DNA of 35,960 nucleotides, taken from NCBI GenBank assembly GCA_012032775.1, contig JAAUQO010000040.1:1-35960 (forward strand). The letters run 5' to 3'. The notes beneath the pieces were generated by a model. The model was not told where the DNA came from. It saw nothing but the letters and a program-made list of their open reading frames with translations, and made no database searches. The first letter of the stretch is position 1. Each line of letters opens with the position of its first letter. The DNA is from Oscillochloris sp. (GTDB lineage: Bacteria > Chloroflexota > Chloroflexia > Chloroflexales > Chloroflexaceae). Of the stretch, positions 1 through 10,710 are shown one piece after another. A program made the position numbers and the translations under genes.

Positions 1-3000
1 ATCGGCACGAATGCCGCCGGCAGCGCCGGGTTGGGCGGCGGTGTGTTTAGCGGCATTTACCTCTTCGGCAATGTCGATACAACGATCCGTAACAATCTGA
101 TCGCCGGCAACACCAGTAACGGCATCAGCGTTACCGGCGACGCCACTCGTAATTCAACCGGCACGATTATCCAGGGCAACCGGATCGGCACCGCGATCGG
201 TGGAACAAGCGCCGTCGCCAATGCCGGCGGCATTGCCCTGGGGGCGTTCGGAAACAGCTATGTGCTGAACAGCCTGGTGGGCAGCGACGGCGACGGTATC
301 GACGACGCACTTGAGCGCAACCTGATCTCCGGCAACACCGGCAACGGAGTGCAGATTTCCGGGGCGAATGCGACCAACAATGTGATTGCCGGCAACTACA
401 TCGGCACCGACATCAGCGGCGGCACAGCGCTACCCAATCAAAGCGGCGTGTCGATCAGCGAGGGTACAACCGGCAACACGATCGGCGGCAGCAGCGCCGC
501 TACAGGCAATGTGATCGCGGGCAATACTTTGAACGGGATCGTTGTCACCGGCGGGGCGAACGACAACACTATTCAAGGCAATTACATCGGCACGAATGCC
601 GCCGGCAGCGCAGCCCTGGCGAACGACACCGGCATCTTTGTGCAAAATGTCAGCGGCACGATCATCGGCGGCAACACCGCCGGCGTCCGCAACATCATTT
701 CGGGAAACAGCGAGGGGATCGCATTCTGGGGCGGCACCAGCATCGCCGATCCCGGCGTCACCGGCACGCTCATTCAGGGCAACTCCATCGGCGTCGGCAG
801 CGACGGCGAAACCGCTATCCCGAATTCCGGTTCCTGGGGCGGAATTGTTATTCGCAACTGGGCATCGAGCAATACGATCGGCGGGCCGAACCCCGGCCAG
901 GGCAACACTATCGCCAATAACAACTATGGCATCACGCTGTTCACCGGCTATCGCAATGCGATTGTCGGCAACAGCATCTACAACACCACCACACTGGGCA
1001 TCTACCTGAACACGGTTGGGGCGAACGACGCCGACGATCCCGACAGCAGCAGTCTTGATCCGAGTCTGCCGAACGACGGGCAGAACTATCCGCTGCTGAG
1101 CAGCGCAATCTTTGATAACGCCCTGCTGACGATCGACTACAGCATCGACTCGGCCCTTGCCAACAGCGCATATCCCATCCAGATCGATTTCTATGGCGCC
1201 GACAATGGCCAGGGCCAGACGTATCTCGGGCGCAGTACGGCGGGCAGCCCCGGCCCAGGCAGCCTGGAGATCGCCGAGCCGCCGGTCTCGGCCGGTGATA
1301 CGATTGTTGCTACGGCTACCGATGCGAACGGCAACACGTCGCTCTTCTCAGCGGCGATAACTGCAACCACATTGGGCGGCGATGAGCAAAGCGGCCCGAT
1401 CTTCACCGTCAACAGCACACTTGATCCGGGCGACGGCACCTGCACCAGCGGCGAGTGTACGCTGCGTGAGGCGATCGACGCCGCGAATACCCAGCCCGGC
1501 CCGAATACGATCAATTTCGCCATCCCCGGCGGCGGCGTGCAAACAATCGCGCCGAGCAGTGCGTTGCCGATCATCAGTGATCCGGTGGTGATCGACGGCT
1601 ACAGCCAACCCGGCGCCACAGCGAACAGCCTGACTGTCGGCACGAATGCCGTACTCCAGATCGAACTCGACGGCAGCCTGATCGGCGGTTCTGCCGACGG
1701 CCTGGCGCTACGCACCTCGAACAGCAGCATCCGTGGGCTGGCGATCGGGCGTTTTAACGGCGCCGGCATCTCCGTCAGCGAGGCCGACAACATCATCGCG
1801 GGCAACTATATCGGCACCGACGCCGACGGCACCCTCGACCGCAGCAATCGCGGCGACGGCATCTTTGTGGCGAACTTCAGCCAACCGGTCGGCGCAAACA
1901 ATAATCGGATCGGCGGGCCGAACCCGGCCGATCGCAACCTGATCTCGGCCAACGGCAACCAGCCATTCGGCGGGGATCGCAACGGCATCACACTCGATCA
2001 GGTGCAGAATACGCTTATTCAGGGCAACTACATCGGCACCGATGCCGGCGGCACCCTGGCGCTCGGCAATTACGCGGCGGGCATCGGGATCTTCCGCGGC
2101 TTCAGCAACCGCGTGATCGGCAACCTGATCTCGGCCAATGCCGGCGACGGGATCGCGATCGGCGATACGTTCGTGAATAGCGGAAATATCATCCAGGGCA
2201 ACCAGATCGGCACTAATCGCGGCGGCGCGCCAACCCTCGGGAACCTGCGCGACGGCATTCAACTCGCCACGTTCAATAGCCTGATCGGCGGCAGCAATCC
2301 CGGCGAGGGCAATCTGATCGCGGGGAATGGGGAGAGCGGGATCAGGATGCTTGGCGGCTCGGGCAATCGGCTCAGCCGGAACCAGATCTACACTAACGGC
2401 GCTGCGATCACGCTGCTGAACGGCGCCAACAATAGCGCCAACGCCCCAACCGTTACCGCCGCCGTGCCTGATGCGCCGGCATCAGGACAATCCAACATCC
2501 AGGGCTGGATCACCGGCGCAACACCCAACAGTGTTCTGACACTTGAATTCTTCAGTGCTCCAAATTGCGCGCTCGGCGGCGGCGCGGCGGCGCGCAGTTT
2601 CCTCGCCAGCCTGAATGTGTCGGTCGGCGACGACGGCAACGCCCCATTCCAACTGAACATCAACTCGGCACTGGCTGCGGGCAGTTTTGTAACCGCCACC
2701 GGCACCGATGCGGCCGGCAATAGCTCGGCATTGGCGCTTTGTGCGCCGGTCGGCCCGGATAATACCGAATGGTTCAGTGCGCTCCCGCTGAACGCAGCGG
2801 CGGATATCGCCAACCAGCCGATCGCGCTCTCGGGCCAGGTACGCTGGTACCGGCTGCCGGTGCAAGCCAACAGCCGGGCAGTTGTCAACCTCGGCAACTT
2901 GCCGGCCGGCTACGATATCGCGCTGTTCAACGACCTTGGGGCGCGGGCGATCGAACTTGCGGCCGCAGCCGAAAACGATCTTGTGGGCGCACTGGCACTC

Positions 3001-6000
3001 GCTCAAACCGAGATCAACTACGATCAGATCGAGGCGAGCAACTTTATCACCAACAGCCTCGCCCCCGAAGTGTATAGCCCCGAAGCTTACTCCAGCACGG
3101 CCTTCTTCCCCAACAGCTACCGGCCCGACCTGCTGGCCGACGCGGTTGTCTCGCCCTTCAAGACTTCGCCCTTCAAGACCTCCGAGGCAACGGCGGATCT
3201 GGTGATCGACAGTGGTTTGCTGAGCTACAGCGATATTGAAGGCACCTTGCCGCGCACCCTGACGCTCAGCACCTATGATGAAAGCGGCGAACTGTATATC
3301 GCGGTGTACGGTCGCAACGGCGCCTTTGAGCCGAGCCAGAACTACAGCTTGAACACCACAACCGCCGCCGGCCAGTGTAGTGCGCTGGTTGCGCCGAATC
3401 TGAGCAACGGCTTGCTCCAGGCCCAGGCGGGCAATTATCGCACCATCTTCATCACCGACATGGCGCGAATGGCCGGCAGCGCCACGGCGAAAACAACCCT
3501 GACCAACCTGCTCGACAGCTTCCGCCAGCGTTCGGAGATCGCCGGCGTGGTGGTGGATGTCGGCGCTGATGCATACGTGGCCGCCGCGCATACACTTGCC
3601 GACGCCAACGCTATCTGCCCCGATGCGCAAAACTTCGTCGCCGACGGGATCAAGCGGATTATCGACGACTACCGCAGCCTCAACCCCGATCTCGCCTATG
3701 TTGTGCTGGTCGGCGGCGACAGCGCCATTCCCTTCTACCGCTACCGCGACCAGGCGCTGCTTGGCAATGAAAGCGAGTTCAGCCCGCCGGTGCAGAATGA
3801 AAGCGCGGCCGAAGCCGCCCTGCGGCTCGGGTACATCATTGGGCAGGATGAATACGGCGCCAGTGTTGCGATCAACTTCGGCACCACCCACCTGCCGATC
3901 CCCGATCTCGCCGTCGGTCGCCTGGTTGAGAATGCGGCCGAGGCGACGGCGTTGATCAATGCCTATCTCGCAACCAATGGCGTGATTCAACCGACCGGCT
4001 CCTTTGTCAGCGGCTACGACTTCCATTATGAGTCGTCGCAGATTATCGCGGATACGCTGAGTCTCGGCACCGGCGCGCCGGTGAACAGCTTACTCTCGAC
4101 AAGCAGCGACTCGTACCAGTCGCCCGACGCCTGGAGTGCGGCCGAGCTTACGGGCAGGCTGAGTGCAAGCAACTACGACTTGCAGTACCTGGCCGGTCAC
4201 TTCAGCGACGGGGCATTGTTGGCTGCCGACTATACCACGTCGCTCCGAGCCGCCGAACTCGCGGCGAACCCGGCCTACCAGCAGTTCGGCGGGTTGGTGG
4301 TGAGCCCGGGCTGCCATTCGGGCTATAACACTCCCGACGACGCTGCGATCAGCGGTGTAACCGATCAACCCGACTGGGCGCAGTTCTTCGCCGGCCGCGG
4401 CACATCCTTGATCGCCGGCACGGGCTACCAGTATGGCGATACGCAGTTTACGCAGTTCGCCGAGGAGCTGTATGTGCGCTTCTTCGAGCAACTGCGCTTC
4501 GACACCGACCGCAGTTCGCCGGCCGGAGACGAGGTGCCGATCGGAACTGCGCTGGTGCTGGCGAAACAGCGCTATCTGATCGACTCGGCGATCATCCGCG
4601 GGATCGACAAGAAGACCCTGATGATCAGCGCGCTGTTCGGCCTGCCGATGCTGCGGGTCGATATGCAAGGCCAGCGGATCGCGCCGGAGCCGATCCCCGC
4701 CCTGCCCGCCAACTTCCCGCCGCTCACGCCGCTGATCCCCGGCGAAACGATCTACCGTGTGCAGACGAGCGACGTGACGGTTGAGCCGAATCTGAGTGTG
4801 GCCGGCATCATTCTGAATACACTCAACAACGACCAGCCGGTTGTTGCGACCTACATCCAGGGTTCGTCGCCGGAAGATGTGATCGCCCGCCCGGCCGAGC
4901 CGGTGCTGCCCTTTGTGCAATACAGCGTCGGCCGGCAGAACCAACAGTTGCGCGGCGCATTGCTGCTGGAAGCGCCATACAGCGAACTGAACAATGTGCT
5001 GCCGCTTACCGGCGCCCCTGCCACCGAACTACGCGGCGTGCATATGACCTTCCCAAGCGAGACGTTTTACCCGGAAAAATGGTGGACCGTCAATTATCTC
5101 GACGCCCTAACCGGCGCAAGCGACGCCGGCGGCACACGCCTGCAACTCACGCCGTCGCAGTTCCTGGCCGATCCGGGCAGCATCAGGGGCACGATCCGCT
5201 ACTACGATCAGCCGGTCAGTTTCCGGCTCTACTACAGCGACCAGACCGCCGCATTCAGCGACGGCAGCAACCCGGCGTTGGCCGGCCCGCCGGCATTGCC
5301 GAGTGTCCAATTCGAGCGCGACGGCGCGATCGTGCGTTTCCGCGTCGCAACGGGCGGCAGCCTGCCGCTACGTGAGGTCTACGTGACCTACAGCGCCGAT
5401 TCCGGCCCATTTGCCGGGCGCTGGCAATCGTTGCTGCTCAGCCCCGATGCCGGCGATCCGACCCTCTGGGTTGGCCAATTGACGATCCCCGCCGGCAGCG
5501 ACAACGTCCAGTTCTTTGTGCAGGCAGCCAACGCCGCCGGCTTCACCGCGCTGAATACCAACCTGGGGCTGTACTTCAACGCAGGCGGCCAGAGCGCAAC
5601 CAATGACGTGATCGCGCCGCCACCGCTGCCGGGAGCGATCAGCGGCGATAACGCCGTGGCAACCAGCCTCGGCTTGAACCTGCCCGCCAATCCGACCTAT
5701 GGTCTGCCAGGGAGTTTCACAGCCACCCTGAGCACGGCAAGCGCCGCAGATCGCAGTGGTCAGGAACTGATCTTACGGGTCGGTAGCCAGACCGCCGGCG
5801 CATTCACCGACGCAAACGGCGCCGCGACATTCAACCTGACCATGATCGGCACCGGAAGCCAGCCGGTAGCGGTGAGCTTCGGCGGCACGACAGCACTGTT
5901 GCCGGCGCAGTTCGAAACCAGCGTCAGCGTCGCCAAGCAGCAGCCGAACCTGAGTGCCCCCGACGCAGTACAAAGCGCCTTCGGTACACAGGCTAGCCTG

Positions 6001-6864
6001 GCGGCGGCGTTAACCGATGCGGCCGGCGGTATTCGATCAGCCCGCCTGTACTTGCAGGTCAACGGCCAGGTCATCTCGGCGCTCACCAATCCCGAGGGCC
6101 GGGCGGATCTCGCCTTCCCGAGCCTGCCGCCGGGGATCTACCAATACAGCGTCTCCTATCTACAGGTGCCGACAGCGGGCGGACTAGTGGAAGAGAACGA
6201 TCCACGCTATTTGCCGGCAAGTTCCGGTGGTATGCTGAATGTCACGGGTGGGATCGAGACAACAATTGAAAGCGGGCCGACGGGCAGCATCAGCGACTCG
6301 GCGGTTACGATCAGTTTCAGCGGCAGCGGCGGGAGCGACGTGAGCTTTATGTGCAGTCTGAGCTTCGCGGGAGCACCCGCCGGTTACGAACCCTGCACCA
6401 GCCCGGTGCGCTATGTAGGCCTTGCGAACGGCAATTACACCTTTAGCGTCCAGGCGATTACAGCCGATCAGTCAGTTGATCCGACCCCGCCAAGCATCAG
6501 TTGGGAAGTAGCCCAATTCCTGTACCGAGCGCACCAACAGGGCGCGCGGGTCTGGATCGAGCGAAATGTCGTCCTGGCCGGTTTAGGCGATTACGACGGC
6601 TCGCAGAAAGACGGATGGGCATTAGTTGGGCGCACGAATGGCGCCGCCGACAACGGCCAGTTACGCGGGTTCTATGTCGAGAATGGGGTACCCTATGCGC
6701 TTGTGTTTAACCGCAGCAAGAACAAAGGCGATCGCTGTATCCTGCTGACTCCCCGTTCGCTCGACGTTGTGAAGAAGGGTCAGACGCGCATGCTGCTCAA
6801 CCTCAACGACAACTACGCTCCATGCCCGGCGGCATTCAACCCGCCGCTGGAACAACTTCCATAA
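1..6864 (+). CDS. Giant secreted beta-helix protein with gingipain-like (C25/caspase-fold) peptidase domain, 5'-truncated by window
   Basis: The frame is open from base 1 to the TAA at 6862-6864, so the true start is outside the window; the TTG at 31 is only the first internal start-like codon. Counting residues from base 1: right-handed beta-helix repeats rich in GN.I.GNYIGT units fill about 1-340 and again 525-810. A CSLREA-type domain (CTSGECTLREA, Cys486 area) sits between them. A PPC-like beta region follows (about 925-1120). A caspase/gingipain-fold domain (about 1127-1555) has His1400 in YLAGHFSDG and Cys1438 in SPGCHSGYN; the 38-residue spacing suits a clan CD His/Cys dyad. Ig-like domains and a Cys-containing tail end the protein. 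By family knowledge it should be exported and cell-surface or extracellular, cleaving proteins after a basic residue if active. Substrate is unknown. A 15-base tandem duplication at 3151-3180 encodes SPFKT twice. Confidence 0.9.
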   Translation: MGTNAAGSAGLGGGVFSGIYLFGNVDTTIRNNLIAGNTSNGISVTGDATRNSTGTIIQGNRIGTAIGGTSAVANAGGIALGAFGNSYVLNSLVGSDGDGIDDALERNLISGNTGNGVQISGANATNNVIAGNYIGTDISGGTALPNQSGVSISEGTTGNTIGGSSAATGNVIAGNTLNGIVVTGGANDNTIQGNYIGTNAAGSAALANDTGIFVQNVSGTIIGGNTAGVRNIISGNSEGIAFWGGTSIADPGVTGTLIQGNSIGVGSDGETAIPNSGSWGGIVIRNWASSNTIGGPNPGQGNTIANNNYGITLFTGYRNAIVGNSIYNTTTLGIYLNTVGANDADDPDSSSLDPSLPNDGQNYPLLSSAIFDNALLTIDYSIDSALANSAYPIQIDFYGADNGQGQTYLGRSTAGSPGPGSLEIAEPPVSAGDTIVATATDANGNTSLFSAAITATTLGGDEQSGPIFTVNSTLDPGDGTCTSGECTLREAIDAANTQPGPNTINFAIPGGGVQTIAPSSALPIISDPVVIDGYSQPGATANSLTVGTNAVLQIELDGSLIGGSADGLALRTSNSSIRGLAIGRFNGAGISVSEADNIIAGNYIGTDADGTLDRSNRGDGIFVANFSQPVGANNNRIGGPNPADRNLISANGNQPFGGDRNGITLDQVQNTLIQGNYIGTDAGGTLALGNYAAGIGIFRGFSNRVIGNLISANAGDGIAIGDTFVNSGNIIQGNQIGTNRGGAPTLGNLRDGIQLATFNSLIGGSNPGEGNLIAGNGESGIRMLGGSGNRLSRNQIYTNGAAITLLNGANNSANAPTVTAAVPDAPASGQSNIQGWITGATPNSVLTLEFFSAPNCALGGGAAARSFLASLNVSVGDDGNAPFQLNINSALAAGSFVTATGTDAAGNSSALALCAPVGPDNTEWFSALPLNAAADIANQPIALSGQVRWYRLPVQANSRAVVNLGNLPAGYDIALFNDLGARAIELAAAAENDLVGALALAQTEINYDQIEASNFITNSLAPEVYSPEAYSSTAFFPNSYRPDLLADAVVSPFKTSPFKTSEATADLVIDSGLLSYSDIEGTLPRTLTLSTYDESGELYIAVYGRNGAFEPSQNYSLNTTTAAGQCSALVAPNLSNGLLQAQAGNYRTIFITDMARMAGSATAKTTLTNLLDSFRQRSEIAGVVVDVGADAYVAAAHTLADANAICPDAQNFVADGIKRIIDDYRSLNPDLAYVVLVGGDSAIPFYRYRDQALLGNESEFSPPVQNESAAEAALRLGYIIGQDEYGASVAINFGTTHLPIPDLAVGRLVENAAEATALINAYLATNGVIQPTGSFVSGYDFHYESSQIIADTLSLGTGAPVNSLLSTSSDSYQSPDAWSAAELTGRLSASNYDLQYLAGHFSDGALLAADYTTSLRAAELAANPAYQQFGGLVVSPGCHSGYNTPDDAAISGVTDQPDWAQFFAGRGTSLIAGTGYQYGDTQFTQFAEELYVRFFEQLRFDTDRSSPAGDEVPIGTALVLAKQRYLIDSAIIRGIDKKTLMISALFGLPMLRVDMQGQRIAPEPIPALPANFPPLTPLIPGETIYRVQTSDVTVEPNLSVAGIILNTLNNDQPVVATYIQGSSPEDVIARPAEPVLPFVQYSVGRQNQQLRGALLLEAPYSELNNVLPLTGAPATELRGVHMTFPSETFYPEKWWTVNYLDALTGASDAGGTRLQLTPSQFLADPGSIRGTIRYYDQPVSFRLYYSDQTAAFSDGSNPALAGPPALPSVQFERDGAIVRFRVATGGSLPLREVYVTYSADSGPFAGRWQSLLLSPDAGDPTLWVGQLTIPAGSDNVQFFVQAANAAGFTALNTNLGLYFNAGGQSATNDVIAPPPLPGAISGDNAVATSLGLNLPANPTYGLPGSFTATLSTASAADRSGQELILRVGSQTAGAFTDANGAATFNLTMIGTGSQPVAVSFGGTTALLPAQFETSVSVAKQQPNLSAPDAVQSAFGTQASLAAALTDAAGGIRSARLYLQVNGQVISALTNPEGRADLAFPSLPPGIYQYSVSYLQVPTAGGLVEENDPRYLPASSGGMLNVTGGIETTIESGPTGSISDSAVTISFSGSGGSDVSFMCSLSFAGAPAGYEPCTSPVRYVGLANGNYTFSVQAITADQSVDPTPPSISWEVAQFLYRAHQQGARVWIERNVVLAGLGDYDGSQKDGWALVGRTNGAADNGQLRGFYVENGVPYALVFNRSKNKGDRCILLTPRSLDVVKKGQTRMLLNLNDNYAPCPAAFNPPLEQLP

Positions 6865-6902
6865 GCTGAGGCGCGCAGACCAACGGTGGGTATGATCGAC
6901 GA

Positions 6903-6953
6903 AAAGACTGAAACGAGCTTGAAGGCTATTCCTTCAGGCCCGTTTCGGTCTTT
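6903..6953 (+). terminator. Rho-independent terminator of the giant secreted protein gene
   Basis: A 23-base left arm (6903-6925) pairs with 6931-6953 around the five-base loop CTATT, with two G-U wobbles and one A-C mismatch. The arms begin with AAAGACTG and end with TTT, so the hairpin is A-rich before and U-rich after. It lies 38 bases after the stop at 6864 and just before the next gene. Confidence 0.8.
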
Positions 6954-6977
6954 ATCGCTGGCGCTTAGAACTCAGAT

Positions 6978-6991
6978 GGAGGCATACCCTG
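6978..6991 (+). promoter_or_regulatory. Shine-Dalgarno GGAGG and CTG start codon
   Basis: GGAGG at 6978-6982 lies six bases before an in-frame CTG at 6989. No ATG, GTG or TTG in this frame lies between it and the conserved cyclase motif ADISGFT (7085 onward); the first one downstream is GTG 7124, which would cut that motif off. The ATG at 6976 is in a different frame. CTG is therefore the best start. Confidence 0.65.
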
Positions 6992-9900
6992 GAATCGCCA
7001 CTTGCATACATTCCCATTGATCGCCGCCTGGCAATCGCCGCTGATCGCCGTCTGCCCGAGCGCAGTAGCGGCGCAGCCCTGTTCGCCGACATCTCCGGTT
7101 TTACTCCGCTGACGGAAGCTCTGGTGCGTGCACTCGGCCCACAGCGCGGCGCCGAAGAATTACCGCGCCAACTCAATCTGGTGTACGACGCGCTGATCGC
7201 CGAGGTTTGGCGCTACTGCGGCGCCGTGATCAATTTTGCCGGCGATGCGATCACCTGCTGGTTTGCCGACGAGCAAGCGGATGCCGGCGGCGAATCACAA
7301 TCGAGCGCGGCCCTGCGCGCCGCCACATGCGGCCTGGCGCTCCAGCGGGTGATGCAGAACTTCGCCGCAATCACGATCGAGGGCGCCGGAACAGTGCGCC
7401 TGGCGATCAAAGTCGGTATTGCCTGCGGTGCGGTGCAACGCTTTGTGGTGGGCAGCCCCGAAGTGCAACTACTTGATGTTATGGCCGGCGACACGCTGCA
7501 ACGCATGGCCGCCGCCGAGCACCAGGCCCAACAAGGCGAAGTTGTGATCGATGCCGCTTGTGCGGCTGTATTGGGTGCTGCGGCACAGCCCGGCGCGCAA
7601 CGCACCGATGAGAACGGCCAGCATTTTGTGGTGCTGAACGATCTTGCCGCCGTAGCGCACATGGCTTCCTGGCCGAATATCGCCGCAACCGACATCCCGG
7701 AAGCGGTCTGGCGGCAGTGGCTTATCCCACCGGTCTATGAGCGACTGAATGCCGGACTCGGCGACTTTCTGACCGAATTACGGCCTGCGACGGCGCTCTT
7801 TCTGCGCTTCGGCGGGATCGATTTCGACCATGATCCATTGGCGGAAGAGAAACTGAACAGCTTTATTTTGTGGGCGCAACGCGTGTTGCAGCGCTATGAC
7901 GCCTATATGCTGCAACTGACGGTTGGCGATAAAGGCAGCTTCTTTTATGCCTCCTTCGGCGCGCCGGTTGCCCACGAAGATGATCCGGCGCGCGCGATCC
8001 TGGCGGCACTGGAACTGCGTGAGCCACGTTTCAGCTTTATCGAGCCGGTTCAGATCGGCCTCAGCCTTGGTCGCTGTCGTACCGGCGCCTACGGCGGGCA
8101 AAACCGGCGCACCTATGGTGTGCTGGGCGATGAGGTCAATATGGCTGCCCGGCTCATGCAGGCGGCCCAACCGGGCCAGGTGATCGTCAGTCCGGCACTA
8201 CGCCGGGCCACCGGCGAGCGCTTTAGCTGGGAAATGCTGCCGCCGCGTCAGGTGAAGGGCAAGAGCGAACCAGTCACGCCGTACCGGCTGATCGGCATGG
8301 AACAGCAGCGCATCAGGCTCCACGAGCCGCGCTACACATTACCGATGGTCGGGCGCCAGAGCGAATTACAGTTTATCCTGGCCCGTTTGAATATGGTTGA
8401 ACGCGGTCAGGGCCAGGCGATCGGCGTCAGCGCCGAAGCAGGTATGGGTAAATCGCGCCTGGTTGCCGAGGTGTTGCAGGCGGCGCAGTTACGCCGGTTG
8501 TTGATCTACGGCGGCGAAGCCCAGTCGTACGGCACAAACACGCCCTACCTGGCCTGGCGCAGTATCTGGCATGGTTTCTTCGGGCTTGATGATCATGCTG
8601 CGCCGGTCGATCAGATCGCGACGCTGAATCTTGCCCTGGCCCGGATCGATCCCGCATTGTTGCCGCGTCTGCCGTTGCTGGGGCCGGTGCTCGGCCTGGA
8701 GATTCCCGACAATAGTCTTACCCGCGACTTCGACGCTCGCTTGCGCAAAGAATCGCTTGAGGCGCTGCTGGTAAGTTGTCTGCGCGCCCGTGCTGCCGAA
8801 TTGCCGGTGCTGATCGTGCTTGAGGATTGCCACTGGCTTGATGTGGCCTCACGCGATCTGCTCGAAGTCGTCGCCCGCGCGGTCACGTCGCTGCCGGTGC
8901 TGATTCTGATGGCCTACCGGCCGCCGCAAGTGCCGCAATTAGGCGCGCTGGCGATCACAGCCCTGCCGCATTTCCGCGCGATCAGCCTCGATCACCTGAC
9001 GGTGGAAGAAGTGACCGAACTGGTTCGCCTGAAGCTCAGTCAGTGGCTCGGCGACGAACACGAGGCGCCGACGGAACTATTAGATCGGGTGAATGCCCGC
9101 GCCCAGGGCAATCCATTCTATGTTGAAGAATTGTTGAACTACATACGCGATCAAGGGGTCGATCCGCAGGATGCGGCGGCCATCGACCGCTTAGATTTGC
9201 CGACCAGCCTGCAAAGCCTGGTGCTGAGCCGTATCGACCGGCTGAGCGAGAGCCAGAAAACCCTGATCAAGGTTGCCAGTGTGATCGGGCGCCTGTTCCG
9301 CGCCGCCGTTCTCTGGGGCGTTTCGGCTTTTTTCGGCCAGCAAGAGCGCGTGCGCCGCGAACTGGAGCAACTGAGTGCGATCGAGCTCACGCCGCTCGAC
9401 ACGCCCGACCCTGAATTAACCTACCTTTTCAAGCATATTGTCACCCAGGAGGTAACCTACGAGAGTCTGCCCTTCGCAACTCGGGCGGTGCTGCACGAGC
9501 AGATCGCGCAACACCTCGAAGCAGTGTCCGGCGAACGCAACCTGCCGATCGACCTGCTGGCCTTTCACTACGACCGCAGCGAAAATCAGGTGAAACGGCG
9601 CGAATACCTGCGCCGGGCCGGCGAAGCCGCCCAGGCGATCTACGCCAACAGCGCCGCGATCGACTACTACAGCCGGCTCCTGGCGCTCTTGCCCGAGGAT
9701 GCCCAGGTTGAGCCGTTGCTCAGATTGGGCCAGGTACAGGAAACAGTCGGCGAGTGGGATGCGGCCGACGGGCGGTATCAACGGGCGCTGGCGATTGCGG
9801 AAGGTAGCGATGACCGATCGATCATTGCCCGCTGTCGCGCGCTTTGCGGCGAACTACGGCGCAAGCAGGGCCGTTATACGGAAGCCCGCCAGTGGATCGA

Positions 9901-10680
9901 GCGGGCGCTGGCCGAGTTCAGCGCCGGCGCCAATCGAGCCGGCCTGGCCGAGACGCTCAACTACGCCGGTAATCTGGCCTTGCACCAGGGTGAGTATGCC
10001 CTGGCCGGCAGCCATTATGAGGCTTGCCTGACGATCCAACGCGAGATCGGCGACACCGTTATGGGGGGCCGGGCGCTCAGCAACTTAGGGATTATCGCCT
10101 TTCATCAGGGCAACGCCGAACTCGCCCGCCGGCGCTTTGAAGAGAGCCTGGCCGTGCGCCGCGCGGTCGGCAATCCACTCTGGATCGCGAACTCGTTGGG
10201 CAACCTGGGCATGCTGGCGATCGAAGCGGGCGATTATGCGGCGGCGCAGCCGTTTGTCGAAGAATCGCTGGGCCTTGAGCGCGCCACAGGTGATCGCGCC
10301 GCGATTGCGATCTCGCTCAACAATCTCGCCAAGATCCAGATCGCCCTGGGCGATAGCGCCGGCGCACGCCGGACACTCGCCGAGGCGCTGATGATCAACC
10401 GCGACCTGGCAGATCAGTGGGCGCTGGCCTATCTGCTGGAAGACTCAGGGGTTTTGGCGGCGCGCGTCGGTGCTCCGGAACAAGCGCTGCGCCTGGCGGC
10501 GGCAGCGGCGGCGCTGCGCAACGCGATCGGCGGCCGCTCTCGCCACCCGAACAGGAGCAACTTGACGCGGCATTGGCGCCGGCACGGGCTGCACTGAGTG
10601 CGGCCGAACAGGCGGCGGCCGGCTCGCAAGGGGCCGCAATGACCGCAGAACAGGCCGTCGAAGAAGCACTACAAATCTAA
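6989..10680 (+). CDS. Class III nucleotide cyclase domains + STAND/AAA ATPase + TPR signalling protein (frameshifted near the 3' end)
   Basis: From the CTG at 6989 the protein begins with a class III cyclase-type domain (ADISGFTPLTEAL, Asp34). A second cyclase-like domain follows (about residues 265-435, with YGVLGDEVNMAARL and KGKSEPV). Next is an ATPase with Walker A AEAGMGKSRL (Lys488) and a Walker B-like VLEDCHWLD (about 609-617). Then come TPR repeats (GNLGMLAIEAGDY, SNLGIIAFHQGN). The family is large cytoplasmic signalling proteins; whether either cyclase domain makes cAMP or cGMP is not shown, and the first looks degenerate. The continuous frame ends at 10597 with an unrelated tail. 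One frame over, the expected end (PLSPPEQEQLDAAL) runs to the TAA at 10678-10680. Adding one base near 10532-10535 (GGCGGC-CCG) joins the two parts and gives 1230 residues. Convergent with the HD gene. Confidence 0.88.
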
Positions 10681-10710
10681 CCTGCACCAATTCCGCATTC
10701 CGCATTTGCG

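Noticed and set aside
1-2400. Regularly repeated short DNA blocks that could suggest a CRISPR array
   Set aside because: The spacing follows an open reading frame and the repeats encode beta-helix coils; there are no constant repeats with unique spacers.
2482-4026. Long open frame of 514 codons on the minus strand
   Set aside because: It is antisense to the giant secreted protein, has low-complexity Arg/Gly-rich composition and no family motif; such shadows are common in GC-rich genes.
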